Shown here: positions 52,201 to 61,982 of the stretch, piece after piece | Layout: each line of letters starts with the position of its first letter | How positions within the stretch are numbered: the first letter of the stretch is position 1 | NCBI RefSeq assembly: GCF_002078875.1 | Contig: NC_034409.1 | Location: 15,477,111 to 15,541,110, forward strand | Reading direction: 5' to 3' | Length of the DNA stretch: 64,000 bases | Source of the DNA: Numida meleagris | Taxonomy: Eukaryota > Chordata > Aves > Galliformes > Numididae | The notes under the pieces: model-generated | Database searches by the model: none | Told to the model about the DNA's origin: nothing | What the model saw: only the letters and a program-made list of their open reading frames with translations | Translations under genes and position numbers: made by a program

Positions 52201-54097
52201 GGGATAGGCACTGCTAGATCAGGGTGGTCCAGCCTGACTTTGAATCTCTCCAGGGACAGGGCATCCACCACATCTCTAGGCAACCTGTTCCAGTGCTTCA
52301 CTACCATTAATATAAAAAAACTTTTTCCTTATATCCAATCTAAATCTCCTCTTTTTTAGTCTGAAACTATTGCCCCTTGTCCCATCACAACAGACGCTGC
52401 TAAAGAATCTGTCCCCTTCCTTCTTACAGCCCCTCCTAAGATACTGGCAGGCCCCTTTCAGGTCTCCCCTCTTCTCTTCTCCAGGCCCAGCTCTCTCAGC
52501 CTGTCCTCACAGGGGAGGTGTTCCATCCCTTGGATCATTTTTGTGGTCCTCCTCTGGATGCGCCCCAAGAGGTCCACATCTCTCCTGTACTGAGGACTTC
52601 ACATCTGGACGCAGTAGTCCAGGTGAGGCCTCACCAGCATAGAGAGGCAGGATCAACTCCCTTAACCTGAGGCCATGCTTCAGTGGGACTACTTATCAAT
52701 ACACACAAGAGTACATTTTCAGAGAATCAAACCCTGACAGAGGAAAAAATATTTTTTTCCTTTTTTAGAGAAAAGGTATGTGCATCCTTGGTCAAACTGA
52801 CCGTAAAAATTATATAAAACTGAGAGCGTACATATGTAAACATACACAGTCAAGAAACTGTTTGTACTGGTGCACAAAACAATTCTCCTTTGTACCTTAT
52901 TTTTCTGATGGATCTTCAGCAGAAGCAGGTACAGCAGGTAGAAGTTGCCGGCGCTGACGAGGAGGTTGATGAACCTGAGCATGCCGGTGGAACACACCAC
53001 ACTGCCTGTCCAGCCAAAGAGCCAGGCTGCCGGCTTCACCACGCCGACCGACAGCAGGTACAAGCCTGGTGGGGTGGTGATCATGGGGTCCCACTGCAGA
53101 ATGGGGAACACAGGTCAGAGGGCTGCTGTCAAGCAAAAACCACACCACAGGTGTGCAGCAGGGTTTAGATACACAATTCCAACCTCTGCTCTGCTTTGTT
53201 AATCACAGAATTGTAGGGGCTGGAAGGGATCTCTAGAGACCATCGAGTCCAACCTCCCGCTAAAGCAGGTTCCCTATGGCAGGTCACACATGTAGGCATC
53301 CAGATGGGTCTTGAATATTTCCAGAGGAGGAGACTCCACAACCTCTCTGGGCAGCCTGTTCCAGCTCTCCATCACTCTGACAGTAAAGAATTTCTTCCTT
53401 GTGTCAGTATGGAACCTCCCCTGTTCCAGTTTGTGCCTGCTTCCCCTTGTTCTACTGTTGCTTGCCCCATCAACTGTTGTCTGTCCCCATCAATGTGACT
53501 ACCGTCCCTTAGGTACTTATAAACAGTGATGAGATCCCTTCTCAGCCTCCTCTTCTTCCGGCTGAACAGCCCCAAGTCTCTCAGCCTTTCCTCGTAAGAG
53601 AGATGCTCCAGGCCCCCAGTCAACTCTGTGACCCTCTGCTGGACTCTCTCCAGCAGTTCCCTGTCTTTCTTGAGCTGGGGAGCCCAGAGCTGGACACAGC
53701 ACTCCAGATGTGGCCTCACCAGGGCAGAGCAGAGGGGGAGGATCACCTCCCTCGTTAATGTGGATGTTTAGTGAATTTCAGGCATTAGCAGCCAGGCACA
53801 GCCCACCCTTCCGTGCGACTTCAGCTCCCTGCTCCCTCCTACAGCAATAACCCAACCTGAGCGGATCGAGCCAACCGCGATGGCTGCCGCCCGGAGGTGC
53901 CCCCAGAAGACAGCCCCGAGGGCCGGGCCCACCTGCAGGAAGCGGCCCTGGCAGTAGGCCTGCGCCTGCGGGACGTGGAAGACCTCGTCCATGTAGGGCT
54001 CCCGCAGGCGACGATTGACGGCAGCGAAGAGCAGCGACGAGAGCAGGAAGGCACCGCTCATAACGGCCGAGAAGCCGTACGCCTCCACGCCCTCCAT
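48224..54097 (-). CDS. ALG10: Dol-P-Glc:Glc(2)Man(9)GlcNAc(2)-PP-Dol alpha-1,2-glucosyltransferase, three coding exons
   Basis: Joining minus-strand segments 54097-53933, 53093-52896 and 49279-48224 gives 55 + 66 + 351 = 472 codons, almost exactly the length of human ALG10 (473). The family (DIE2/ALG10, GT-C fold) acts in the ER membrane and transfers the third, terminal glucose from dolichyl-phosphate-glucose to the lipid-linked oligosaccharide. That step makes the glycan a good substrate for oligosaccharyltransferase. Recognisable family blocks are [18 protein letters not shown] at residues 32-49 (first luminal loop, with the acidic pair typical of GT-C enzymes), WDPMITT opening exon 2, FRQTN at 183-187, [19 protein letters not shown] at 271-289, [16 protein letters not shown] at 343-358 and the C-terminal IQRFMW. 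Many hydrophobic spans fit a polytopic protein. All splice sites are GT-AG and no frameshift is present, so the gene looks intact. It is divergent from TPRKB. Mammals also have a paralogue, ALG10B/KCR1, a reported regulator of HERG channels. Confidence 0.96.
50430..51372 (+). mobile_element. CR1 LINE, longest copy, includes the end of the reverse-transcriptase region
   Basis: About 940 bp, in ALG10 intron 2 and antisense to that gene. The left part still translates in short stretches as CR1 reverse transcriptase: [12 protein letters not shown] from 50477, and FADN at 50537-50548 where the active enzyme has the FADD metal-binding motif. A TAG follows soon after, so it is dead. The right part is the 3' UTR (GCCTTGTTCAGCCTGG, CAGTGGAACAGGTTGCC). 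An A-rich tract near 51199 interrupts it. Confidence 0.88.
51373..52040 (-). mobile_element. CR1 LINE, 3' fragment (antisense), abutting the 50.4-kb copy
   Basis: Begins at its 3' end (AACAGAATATTCCAAGCTGG, then AAGGGACCCACACGGATCAT) and runs through CTGCCCTGGGCAGCCTGTTC and CAGCTCCTCTGCTCTGGGCTG to the CACCCAGTGCAGGAGGTGAG region. It meets the preceding plus-strand CR1 tail to tail with no spacer. In ALG10 intron 2, sense to the gene. Confidence 0.88.
52132..52665 (-). mobile_element. CR1 LINE, 3' fragment (antisense)
   Basis: Starts GAATCACAGAATTGTTTGAG, includes CCAGGGACAGGGCATCCACC, CAGGTCTCCCCTCTTC and CTCTCTCAGCCTGTCCTCAC, and ends near AGGTGAGGCCTCACCAGC. Third CR1 in ALG10 intron 2. 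Confidence 0.9.
52896..53093 (-). CDS. ALG10: ALG10 coding exon 2 (residues 56-121)
   Basis: The acceptor TTCTGCAG precedes TGG GAC CCC ATG (the WDPMITT block). The exon ends with AAG followed by the donor GTACAA, in phase 0 on both sides. It carries the [13 protein letters not shown] segment and a hydrophobic span ending in KIHQKNK. Reading on past the donor gives an open but non-homologous tail, so the exon end is set by family similarity and by the GT. Confidence 0.94.
53201..53755 (-). mobile_element. CR1 LINE, 3' fragment (antisense) in ALG10 intron 1
   Basis: Starts AATCACAGAATTGTAGGGGC and includes CTCTGGGCAGCCTGTTCC, GCTGAACAGCCCCAAGTCTC and GGACACAGCACTCCAGATGT. It is well preserved, which leaves long open antisense frames that are not genes. 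It makes up about two thirds of ALG10 intron 1. Confidence 0.92.
53933..54097 (-). CDS. ALG10: ALG10 coding exon 1 (residues 1-55)
   Basis: The exon begins at the ATG on 54097-54095 and ends with CTGCAG followed by the donor GTGGGC, in phase 0. Residues 6-27 are a hydrophobic first membrane span. They are followed by the conserved luminal [15 protein letters not shown] block. The exon is very GC- and CpG-rich and lies in the CpG island shared with TPRKB, which explains the long spurious open frames overlapping it on both strands. Confidence 0.95.
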
Positions 54098-54337
54098 GCT
54101 GCCACCGGGAAGCGGCCGCCCGTCCGGAAGGGCCGCGTGCGGGCAGCGCTGGGGCGGCAGACGGGGTAGGAGGAGGAGGAGCCGGCTGCCGAGCGGGGCG
54201 GCTTGCGCGCAAGCGTGCTGCTCAACCCAGCAACCCTGGAAATCGCCTTAAGCAGATACGAGCGTTATTAAAACGCTGGTTTGTATGAGGCCGCAGTAGC
54301 GTTTCTCTGTGCTCGGCTGCCCTGCTGGCGCTGCAGG
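54098..54337. promoter_or_regulatory. Bidirectional CpG-island promoter of ALG10 and TPRKB
   Basis: This 240-bp interval separates the two opposed start codons and must hold both 5' UTRs and both transcription starts. It is dense in CpG. It carries an ETS/GABP-type site CCGGAAG at 54124-54130, GC boxes GGGGCGG at 54151-54157 and 54195-54201, and a perfect 14-bp palindrome GCTTGCGCGCAAGC at 54201-54214 that contains NRF1-like GCGC cores. I see no convincing TATA box; the TATTAAAA near 54266 is the closest. This fits a housekeeping bidirectional promoter. Factor binding is inferred from motifs only. Confidence 0.75.
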
Positions 54338-54478
54338 ATGCACCTCACGCACCCGCTGGAGCTGTTCCCCGATCGCAGCGTCACGCTGCTCCTCTTCAAC
54401 CGCGTGCAGAACGCCGCTGCCCTGCGGAAGAAGGCCATGGAGGGGTCCATCGAAGGAGCGCTGATAAATCCTACCATG
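54338..54478 (+). CDS. TPRKB: TPRKB coding exon 1 (residues 1-47)
   Basis: ATG CAC CTC ACG opens the family N terminus. The exon ends ACC ATG, followed directly by the donor GTGAGC, in phase 0. It is GC-rich because it lies at the edge of the CpG island. Residue 47 is Met where the human protein has Val. Confidence 0.95.
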
Positions 54479-57097
54479 GTGAGCGGGTGCTTTCCTGTCC
54501 TGCTGCACTGCGGTACGGCCCTGAAGGCCGCGGAGCGTGTGGGCGCTGCCTGGTAGCGGAGCGGGCTGTGTGGGCAGCGGTGCTGCGGCACCATTGGCCC
54601 GCTTGGGTGCGGGCACGGCCGCTGGTTGCCTCTCCGTGTCGTGCAAGTGTAAGGGCCCGCCTGTGTGGTGGTGGGGCGAGGCAGGGCTACCTGCATATCG
54701 GAGTCCTAGTCGCTATATATTCTGCCAAAAGTTTGGAGCCCTTGTTCTTCTTTAAACTCATAACTGTTTTCTGAACTAATGCATGTTTGTTATAAATTAC
54801 CAAAGAGGCAGTTGTGGGGGGCAAAAAAAAAAGATGTGAATCTGGTTATTTGCTGTCAGCTTTAGTAATAGGGTTGTTTTTTCAAAAGACTTCAGTAACC
54901 CGACTTGAGAGTGTAATCTTTATTTTAAATATGGTAGTCTCACCTTGAGTGCTGTGTTCATTTGTGGGCCCCTCACTACAAGGAAGATATTGAGACCCTG
55001 GAATGTGTCCAGAGAAGGGCAGCGGAGCTGTGAGGGGTCTGGAGCACAGGTCTGATGGGGAGTGGCTGAGGGAACTGGGATGGCTCAGTCTGGAGGAGGC
55101 TCAGGGGAGACCTTATCACTCTACAGTGACCTTAAAGAAGGTTGTGGCGAGGTGGGGGTTGGCCTCTGCTCCCAGGTAACAGCAGTAGGATGAGAGGGTA
55201 TGGCCTTAAGTTGCAGCAGGGGAGGTTCCGGTTGAGTATTAGGAATGATATCTTCTCAGCAAGAATGGTGAGGCACTGGCACAGGCCGCGCAGGGAGATG
55301 GTGGAGTCACTGTCCCTGGAGATGATCAAGAAACGTGGAGGTGTGGTAGTGAGGGACATGGTTTAGTGGGCATGGTGAGGATGGGCTGGTATTTGCACTA
55401 GATGATCTGAGTGGTCTTTTTCAACCTTTATGATTCTATGACTGTCCCACTCAGGAAGTAATCCATTGGCTTTGGAAGAGCAAGAACTGCTAAAGCAGCT
55501 TGCAGAATGTTGTACTGCTCACTCTTATGACTGCGGACTTAGGCTATCAAAATTAGTTGGTCAGAATTTTTCTAGAGTTCAAAATACTACGTTGAATTTG
55601 TTTAACTTTGGTTGTATTTTGCAGATTGTTGATCCTTTTCAAATTCTTGTGGCAGCCAACAAAGCGGTTCATCTACACAAGATAGGTAAAATGAAAACCA
55701 GAACTCTCAATGCAGAAATTATCTTCAACCTTTCACCAAACAACAATGTAAGATACGCTCCTCAGATGTCATTTTTGCTAGAGAAACTTGCTAATATACT
55801 TGCAGCCAGACAAATATAGGTATCCACTTAACCTAGCAAACTAATAGAAGTTACTGTTATTTTTAATAACACTAATATGCTGATATATCTTGTTGGTTTT
55901 TGGAGTTCCATTAAGATAAAAAAGTGTTATTTTTTTCTCTTGGTTTGATCCAGTAACTGAAAAGACGTAGCAAGAACACGATTATTTTGATGTAATAAGT
56001 GTAATATTTTGATGTTTTTAATCTTTTCCTAGATTTCAGATGCATTTAAAAAGTTTGGCATTTCAGACAGTGACACAGCAGTACTCATTGTTTTGGTTGT
56101 AGACAGAGAAAAAATGGTAAACCTGGAAGATATAGCATCTCAGGTAGAAGGCCAGCAGGTCCCTCTAGATGAGCTTCCTCAGCTAACAGACACTGCCAAA
56201 ATTAAAAAGGTATGCAACCAAAAGAGATAACGGGGGTAAATAAAAGGAATAATGTGTGTAATTGTCTGATAGCATATCTCAATTTTCACATAGGGTTTTT
56301 ATTTCTTTAGCATGACTGTAAACTTGGTTTACATTACACTTTTTTATTTTTCTAATCTGGGGGAAAAAAAATTCAGGCATCACACGGTGACATCACAAAT
56401 TTTAAGTCATCAAATTCTTTAAGGTAGTCCAAGTTGGACCATAAAAATGAATTCCAGATTGATGCCCACCATACAGTCACTATTGCTTCCTGTTTTCTCA
56501 AATATCCATTTAATTGAAAACAAATTTTCAGTCCTAAGGAATTTCTTAATCTTGAACACCCAAATCGTTTCAGCATGGGTGACTAAAAAAAAAAAAGTGT
56601 TATTAGCTGCTAGAAGTTGTGTTAGGGCTTGTGTGCTCTTAACAGATTGCCATATGCTAGAAAGGTATCTTGAAGAATATGTGTTTGAAGAATTTTCTTG
56701 AAGAATATCTGGCCCACATGTAAAATTAAGTAGTTTAAATCTTTCTGATCACCTCAAAGTAATGATCAGAGACACACTACGATTGGTCCAATTTCGCTGC
56801 TATCTAAGAGTACTGTTCTCATTCAGTTTCTTAGCTTTCTCATTTCTTGCAGTTTCAGAATTTGCTTAGTTTCTCACTCCCAACTTCATCTAGCCTGCAA
56901 GACGAGTTTCTAATGTAAAAAGTGGGAAATCTTCTAGTGTGTGTTTTTGAATGTATGCAATCCAGTTTTTCCCTTACACAGCTTTTGGTTTTTATTGTTC
57001 TTTTTTCCTGCAGATATACAAGATTACTCCTCAGGAAGAAGAAATTGGCACCTTATTAGATGGTATTATTTGCAGGATCTCAACAAAAGATGTTTAA
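54338..57097 (+). CDS. TPRKB: EKC/KEOPS complex subunit TPRKB (CGI121), four coding exons
   Basis: Segments 54338-54478, 55625-55747, 56033-56209 and 57014-57097 join into 174 codons plus stop; human TPRKB is 175 residues. The protein is the CGI121 subunit of KEOPS. It binds the PRPK/TP53RK kinase-ATPase and helps present tRNA for threonylcarbamoylation of A37 (t6A) by OSGEP. Family blocks seen are LTHPLELFP near the N terminus, [17 protein letters not shown] at residues 30-46, [15 protein letters not shown] at 49-63, [21 protein letters not shown] at 68-88 (the last listed in part as MKTRTL and [11 protein letters not shown]), ISQVEG-like ASQVEG, and the C-terminal [17 protein letters not shown]. 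The start is the first ATG and matches the family N terminus. All introns are GT-AG and all junctions fall between codons. No disabling change is seen. Intron 1 contains a CR1 copy. Confidence 0.96.
54931..55442 (+). mobile_element. CR1 LINE, 3' fragment in TPRKB intron 1
   Basis: Starts ATGGTAGTCTCACCTTGAGT and runs through GGGCCCCTCACTACAAGGAA and GAGGCACTGGCACAGG, to a tail ending TTTATGATTCTATGAC. Same strand as TPRKB. Its right edge lies about 180 bp upstream of exon 2. Confidence 0.92.
55625..55747 (+). CDS. TPRKB: TPRKB coding exon 2 (residues 48-88)
   Basis: The acceptor TTTTGCAG precedes ATT GTT GAT CCT. The exon ends at AAC AAC AAT before the donor GTAAGA. It encodes the most conserved CGI121 stretch, [15 protein letters not shown] through [11 protein letters not shown]. 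The frame happens to stay open into both introns, so the boundaries are set by homology and splice sites. Confidence 0.95.
56033..56209 (+). CDS. TPRKB: TPRKB coding exon 3 (residues 89-147)
   Basis: The acceptor TTTTCCTAG precedes ATT TCA GAT GCA. The exon ends ATT AAA AAG before the donor GTATGC. It encodes the [10 protein letters not shown] helix, a hydrophobic strand (AVLIVLVVD) and the SQVEGQQV segment. This is the part of the family that varies most between species. Confidence 0.94.
57014..57097 (+). CDS. TPRKB: TPRKB coding exon 4, terminal (residues 148-174)
   Basis: A long pyrimidine tract ending CTGCAG precedes ATA TAC AAG ATT. The exon encodes [20 protein letters not shown] and stops at TAA 57095-57097. 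The protein ends one residue earlier than the human one. Confidence 0.95.
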   Translation: MYKITPQEEEIGTLLDGIICRISTKDV

Positions 57098-57109
57098 TGA
57101 AAATGTGGA

Positions 57110-57115
57110 AATAAA
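57110..57115 (+). terminator. TPRKB proximal polyadenylation signal
   Basis: AATAAA begins 13 nt after the TPRKB stop codon. A T-rich and GT-containing stretch follows within about 40 nt, as expected of a cleavage region. A second AATAAA at 57383-57388 is an alternative distal site. Confidence 0.55.
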
Positions 57116-59368
57116 TATTTTTTGATGTAAAAAGAGGTCTTTTTAAGATATAAAAACATTTCACTGCAATTTATCCTGCATCTCAAAGAATGTGGTGTGG
57201 TAACAAGCTGCTTGGTGACATCTGAGCTTTAACCAGAAATGGAGGAGCTTTAATGTAGGGGTAATCTAAACTGTATTCTCTGCACAGAGAGCAGTTCGGC
57301 TGTGCTTAGCAGAATTTGCCATAGCCATATCAGTCATTTTCTGAGCAAGAAGAAACAAATTTTGCCAGTTCATTGAGCTGATAATAAACAGAAGGCTTGG
57401 AAAGCTGTATTTACTGTACTCTTTCAGCAAATGTTTTATTATCACCAGGTAACAAAATTACAATTTCAAAAATTGTGAATAATTCTTTTATTAACCCTAC
57501 CTTAATTTGATTTGGGACTCCAGTGGACAATATCAGTTGAACAATCCTGCTACTGGATTTTTCTCTCTCTGTGATATGATGTTTTGTGGATGGGCTAGAA
57601 AAAAAGGAAAGTTTCTATAAACTGTCTGCAGTGCCTCTAGAGAAAGGAATGGGGTGGTACACCATGGCAACCACTGATGGGTGCAGTGTGGAACAGTGGC
57701 TTCAGAGATGTGCAAAACAGTGAATAAGATCAGGATGAGTGATGTTGCAGTGGTGTGAACACCTGACAATCCAATGTATCAGATGCGATATAGTGCCGAG
57801 GTACAAATGTATTGCCATGCTACTTTAGAGTTGGAGTTAAAGGATGATAAGAGGTTATTTTATTCAGTGTTATGCAATTATGCATGGTGATGCAGATTTC
57901 CTAGGGTTTGGTTGCAGGTGCAGAATTCACAGAGAAATCTGCAGAATAAGTTTGCGTACTTGAAATTTTGGATATAATTCACATAGTGTTCTGAAAGAAT
58001 CATTGAACTAATTGCTTCCCTGAACCAGAGGGAGTACCAAGGGAATGATAAGGTTTATCATAAGAAAAGATTCAAGAGAGGTGACTGTGCTGATTTCTTG
58101 GTATAAAGATGGTTTTACAGAATGCGTTTTCCTCTCCAAAGGAAAATGTGAGGCAGTAGTAAGAGGTGGAGCTTGGAAGGGCTCGAGGCTTTTGAAATAA
58201 AACGTGTAACATCTACATGGTAGGATGACTATGTAAAATAAAGGACGTGTTTTCATTTTCTGACAGTGCAATTGGTACATGGAGTATATCATCAGACTTG
58301 CTGTCTCAACTGCTGACATTGTTTGTGGTAGTTTAAAATAACAGCAGACAGGTATGCTTAAACCACAGCCTTTTTTGAATGTGTGTAAATCATCAGTCTG
58401 CTCTGTTTAATATAAAAGAAATATTAATGAAGAGATCACTGCATAACAATTGATACACACATTCCAAACTGGGGTTCTCAGCTTCTAATTCTTGTGAGTC
58501 TATTTAATTGGTGTAGAACTAGTAACTAGTTTGTTACTGTTGTCAAGTGTTCCAAGTTAAATTAGGAAAGTGATTTACTACAAGAGCTGTTTCCCTGAGT
58601 CAACTTGCTGGGAATAAATAGGTGTAGCCTCCACAGTCTCATTTAATCAGGGAGATGATTTGTGTCTGCTGAAAGTGAGAGTCTATGCCATTGCCCTTCA
58701 AGACCACAATTTTCCCCTAATCCTAATTACATTATCTAAATTAAGCAAATTATGTACAAAAACCAGTAACAAGTGTGGATTTTGCTGACTGTACACAGTT
58801 GCCTTTGTCTTTCTGAATACATTAAATATTAAGAAGTTTAGACCTATAATTTAACTGTTAACTCTCCATTCTTTCCAACAAGGCAAAAGTTTAAGGAAAA
58901 AAAAATATTTTTATACATCATAGCTTAAGGTATTAGTTGATACAGCCAAGCCAGCCTAGACACATTTGATAGTTTAAGATCTTATTTGATGGTACATAGA
59001 AGCCAGTCTGAGCACTGCTTCTTGTTAAAGACTGTGATTTTCCCCTCTGATATTCATTCCCATGATTTTCCCTTTGTTCTAGTGTGCATTGGACCAGCAG
59101 GTTAATTCAGTTTGCAGAGTAGTAATCTGAAAAAAAGTGGCAGCTTTTTGCCATGTCAAAGTGACAACTTAGGAGAGCCAGTTCAGGGGCAGTGCAGAGG
59201 TACGCTGAGAGACATGGAGAACACCCCCACTGCCACAGTGTTTCCTCGACTGCATCCACCTCTGCTCTTTTTGTAGGAAAAAGCGAGCAACTAGTTACCA
59301 TCTTCTCTCAGGACAGTGCTGTTTGTTCCACTAGTAATCTTTAAAATGATTTTGTGTGTGTTTCAAGG

Positions 59369-59520
59369 AGTCACAGAGAGTTTGAGGTTGGAAGGAACTT
59401 CTGGAGGTCATTTGGTCCCAGCCCCTGCTCAAGCATGGACACCCAGAGCAGGGTGACCAGTGCAACATCCAGATGTTTTTAAAGTATCTCTAAGGGAAAC
59501 TTCACAACTTCTATGTGCAA
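59369..59520 (-). mobile_element. CR1 LINE, short 3' fragment (antisense)
   Basis: GTCACAGAGAGTTTGAGGTT, then GGAAGGAACTTCTGGAGGTC and CACCCAGAGCAGGGTGACC, are the reverse-complemented tail and first core of CR1. Similarity fades after about 59520. Confidence 0.78.
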
Positions 59521-61535
59521 TTTATTTTTGCTTATTAGGAAATATAATTCTGTACAGTTCTTCACACCTAAAGAAATCTCGTATGTATACTTGTCCTGAC
59601 TGGAAAGTGCAGTACTAGACTGCTCTCAGAGTCTTCAGTATAACTGAGTACTTACCCACAAAGCTAAATGATGAGGTCTGAGAGGTGATTATGGAGGAAT
59701 CTCAAAGAAATGTCTTGTGATCAGCGTTAGTGCAGCAAGTTTTTCCCCCCCCACTCTGCTGCTGCTAAGGATTGCAATGCAGCAGGAGCCTGGGTCATAA
59801 TCATGAACCAAAATTTTCTGTAAGGAGTCTCTAAAAGGTATATTCTGTATATTCCTGCCTTCTTCCTTTCATGGTGACTCCCATGTCAAGCGTGCTGTGC
59901 TGTATTTCGCGTGCCTTTCCTTTTTTCTGATGGTAGCTCAAGCTCCCAGGTATCCATGCATATTCTTTGAGAAGATTGGGATTTTTTTTTTTTCAGTCAA
60001 TAATAAAAGTTTGGAGGTTTTCAAAACACTGAATATCTTGCAGCTGTATCCTTGGAATAGTTATGCTTCATCTCCTCCATCCGAAGTCGAGAGACAAAAC
60101 AAGCATTTTCAATACCCTATTTGGATCTCCAGTGCTTCAGAGCAGAATTATACCTACAGTATTTACAAAATCAACAACTGAATCCTAAACAATGATGTGC
60201 AGCCAGCTGCTCTATGTTTTTGTGTGTTTTTTGGTTTTGTTTGTTGCCTGCGCTGCTTTTTCAACACTATGCACCTGTACAATGAGTTGTTCTTCTGAAA
60301 GTCACTGGCTAAAACCTAATATTCCCCAGAACTGTCTTTTCCTGCTTGAATGCTTTGCAATATATTAATTTCTTAGGGGAAAACAGACAAACAAGCTGAG
60401 CAATCAAACAAAAAGGAGGAGACAGACAACAACAAGAAGGAGGGCAACCAAGAGCAGAATGTACAAAGCTGCATTTGCAGTGAGTTTGTAGTACTTGCTA
60501 AAGCTAACAGGTCATTCATTACCAAGTTAAAATGGCCCCCAAGCTTTCGGTCCCGGCAGATCTTGAGTGTGACTTGTCTGAACTGCTGGCTTATCCATCA
60601 TATCAGAGGTGTGCTTCTGAGCATGTGGTGGATGTAAACTTCAGGAAGCCTTCATGCTTCCTCTCTCAGCTAAGGCAGTCATCCTCCCTTCGGGTGTCTG
60701 CAAGCAGCTTTTTCCTGTAGGATGGTGCGTGTGTGCAGGATCTGATGAATACCCACCGCATGGCTAGGGAAGTGTATCTTTTGTCATGTGGCAGTGCAAA
60801 TCCAGCAGTGACACGAAAGGGAAATGTATATTCTTTGAGAAAAGATGGAAGCAGAGCATAGGCTGCTTCCACATCCATAAGATTTCTCCCGATTGCTCTG
60901 TGGCCACACCTGAAGGCAACTGTGATGAAAATAGCAGCTCAAGCAATCAAGGCTGATTTTTCTCCGCTTCAGTCTATGAGCCTGTGCAATTGCGTGCTTT
61001 GTACTTGTGAAATGTGTGTTTCTAAAAGCCAAGTATGTAGCTTAAGATTCTATATACAGTACATGCGACTGGGCCCCATATGGTCTATGGCAATGTATTT
61101 AATCCACTAAGCATCTATTTTCTTAATATCATCCCTGCGTGAGCTGTTCTTGAGGAAGCATGATCAAAGCTTTGCTGTCATTATAAACCATGAAGAGGTG
61201 GTTTACCCAAAGGGGGGGCTTTAGCTGAATCCTATAGCTCAGTCAGAGCTGGGTAGATGTAGGAATACTGATTCTGCAGTGGCCTGTTTAGAGCTGACAT
61301 GGATATGTCTGTTTGGTGCTGCACTGTGCAAAGATCAAAAACTGGGCCAGATGGCCCTACAACAAAGGATGCTTACAAATTTGATTTATTTGGTGGGTTT
61401 ATTCCTGAGTTTACAAAGGTATGACAAGAACTTAAATGAAGTTACAAGACCCATTCTCAACATAAACTCTTTTCAGCTACTGAGATGAGTATTTGACTTC
61501 TTCAGAGGTCCTTCTTAGCCTGCAGGATAGCTGTT

Positions 61536-61541
61536 TTTATT
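61536..61541 (-). terminator. Candidate polyadenylation signal for the minus-strand microprotein gene
   Basis: AATAAA on the minus strand lies about 440 nt past the stop codon at 61983. Another AATAAA lies further on at 61390-61385. Either would give an ordinary-length 3' UTR if the gene is real. Confidence 0.25.
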
Positions 61542-61982
61542 GATTTTTTCCTGTTGTGATGTGGCAGATTAGTTGCCTGTTCATATATATGCAGTATGTT
61601 TTGCCATGGATTGGGACAGGTAATATTAGCAGAGGTAGAGAATGGACAATGTAAGACAAAAAATGGAAAGTTGCTTAGATATACAAAAGATCGACTGATA
61701 AAAACATTAGTTGAACCTTTCTTCCTGCAAGCATATTGTGCTTAAAATTATACATGCAAACGGCGATACAAACATGTTTACAGTGCAAACAGTTTTAAGT
61801 TACCTTATTCACAGTCACATTCTGTACTTTGACTATTAAATCTCTTCAGTTCCCCAAGTAACCATGGTTGAAGCAGTTTCAAGTAAGCTATAATATGCAG
61901 GTACCATTTTTTGTACCTCCTCGGTACAAATGATCGGTACAAATATATTTTTTAAATATTTAACAAAGAAAGCGCGCTGCTG

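Larger units (their letters stand above)
57116..61982. other. Intergenic sequence between TPRKB and the minus-strand candidate
   Basis: Unique AT-rich sequence with one CR1 fragment (59.4 kb), a C-run near 59745 and one candidate orphan exon (60377-60479, see findings). No complete gene was recognised. Confidence 0.55.

Noticed and set aside
53372..53746. 124-codon minus-strand frame that looks protein-like
   Set aside because: It is the 3' region of a well-preserved CR1 copy. Similar frames occur in the other copies (for example 51702-51977 and 52370-52642).
53778..54251. Several 70-144 codon open frames on both strands over the ALG10/TPRKB promoter and ALG10 exon 1
   Set aside because: They are out-of-frame readings of CpG-rich sequence, with low-complexity Ala/Arg/Pro/Gly composition. 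The ALG10 frame alone has family similarity.
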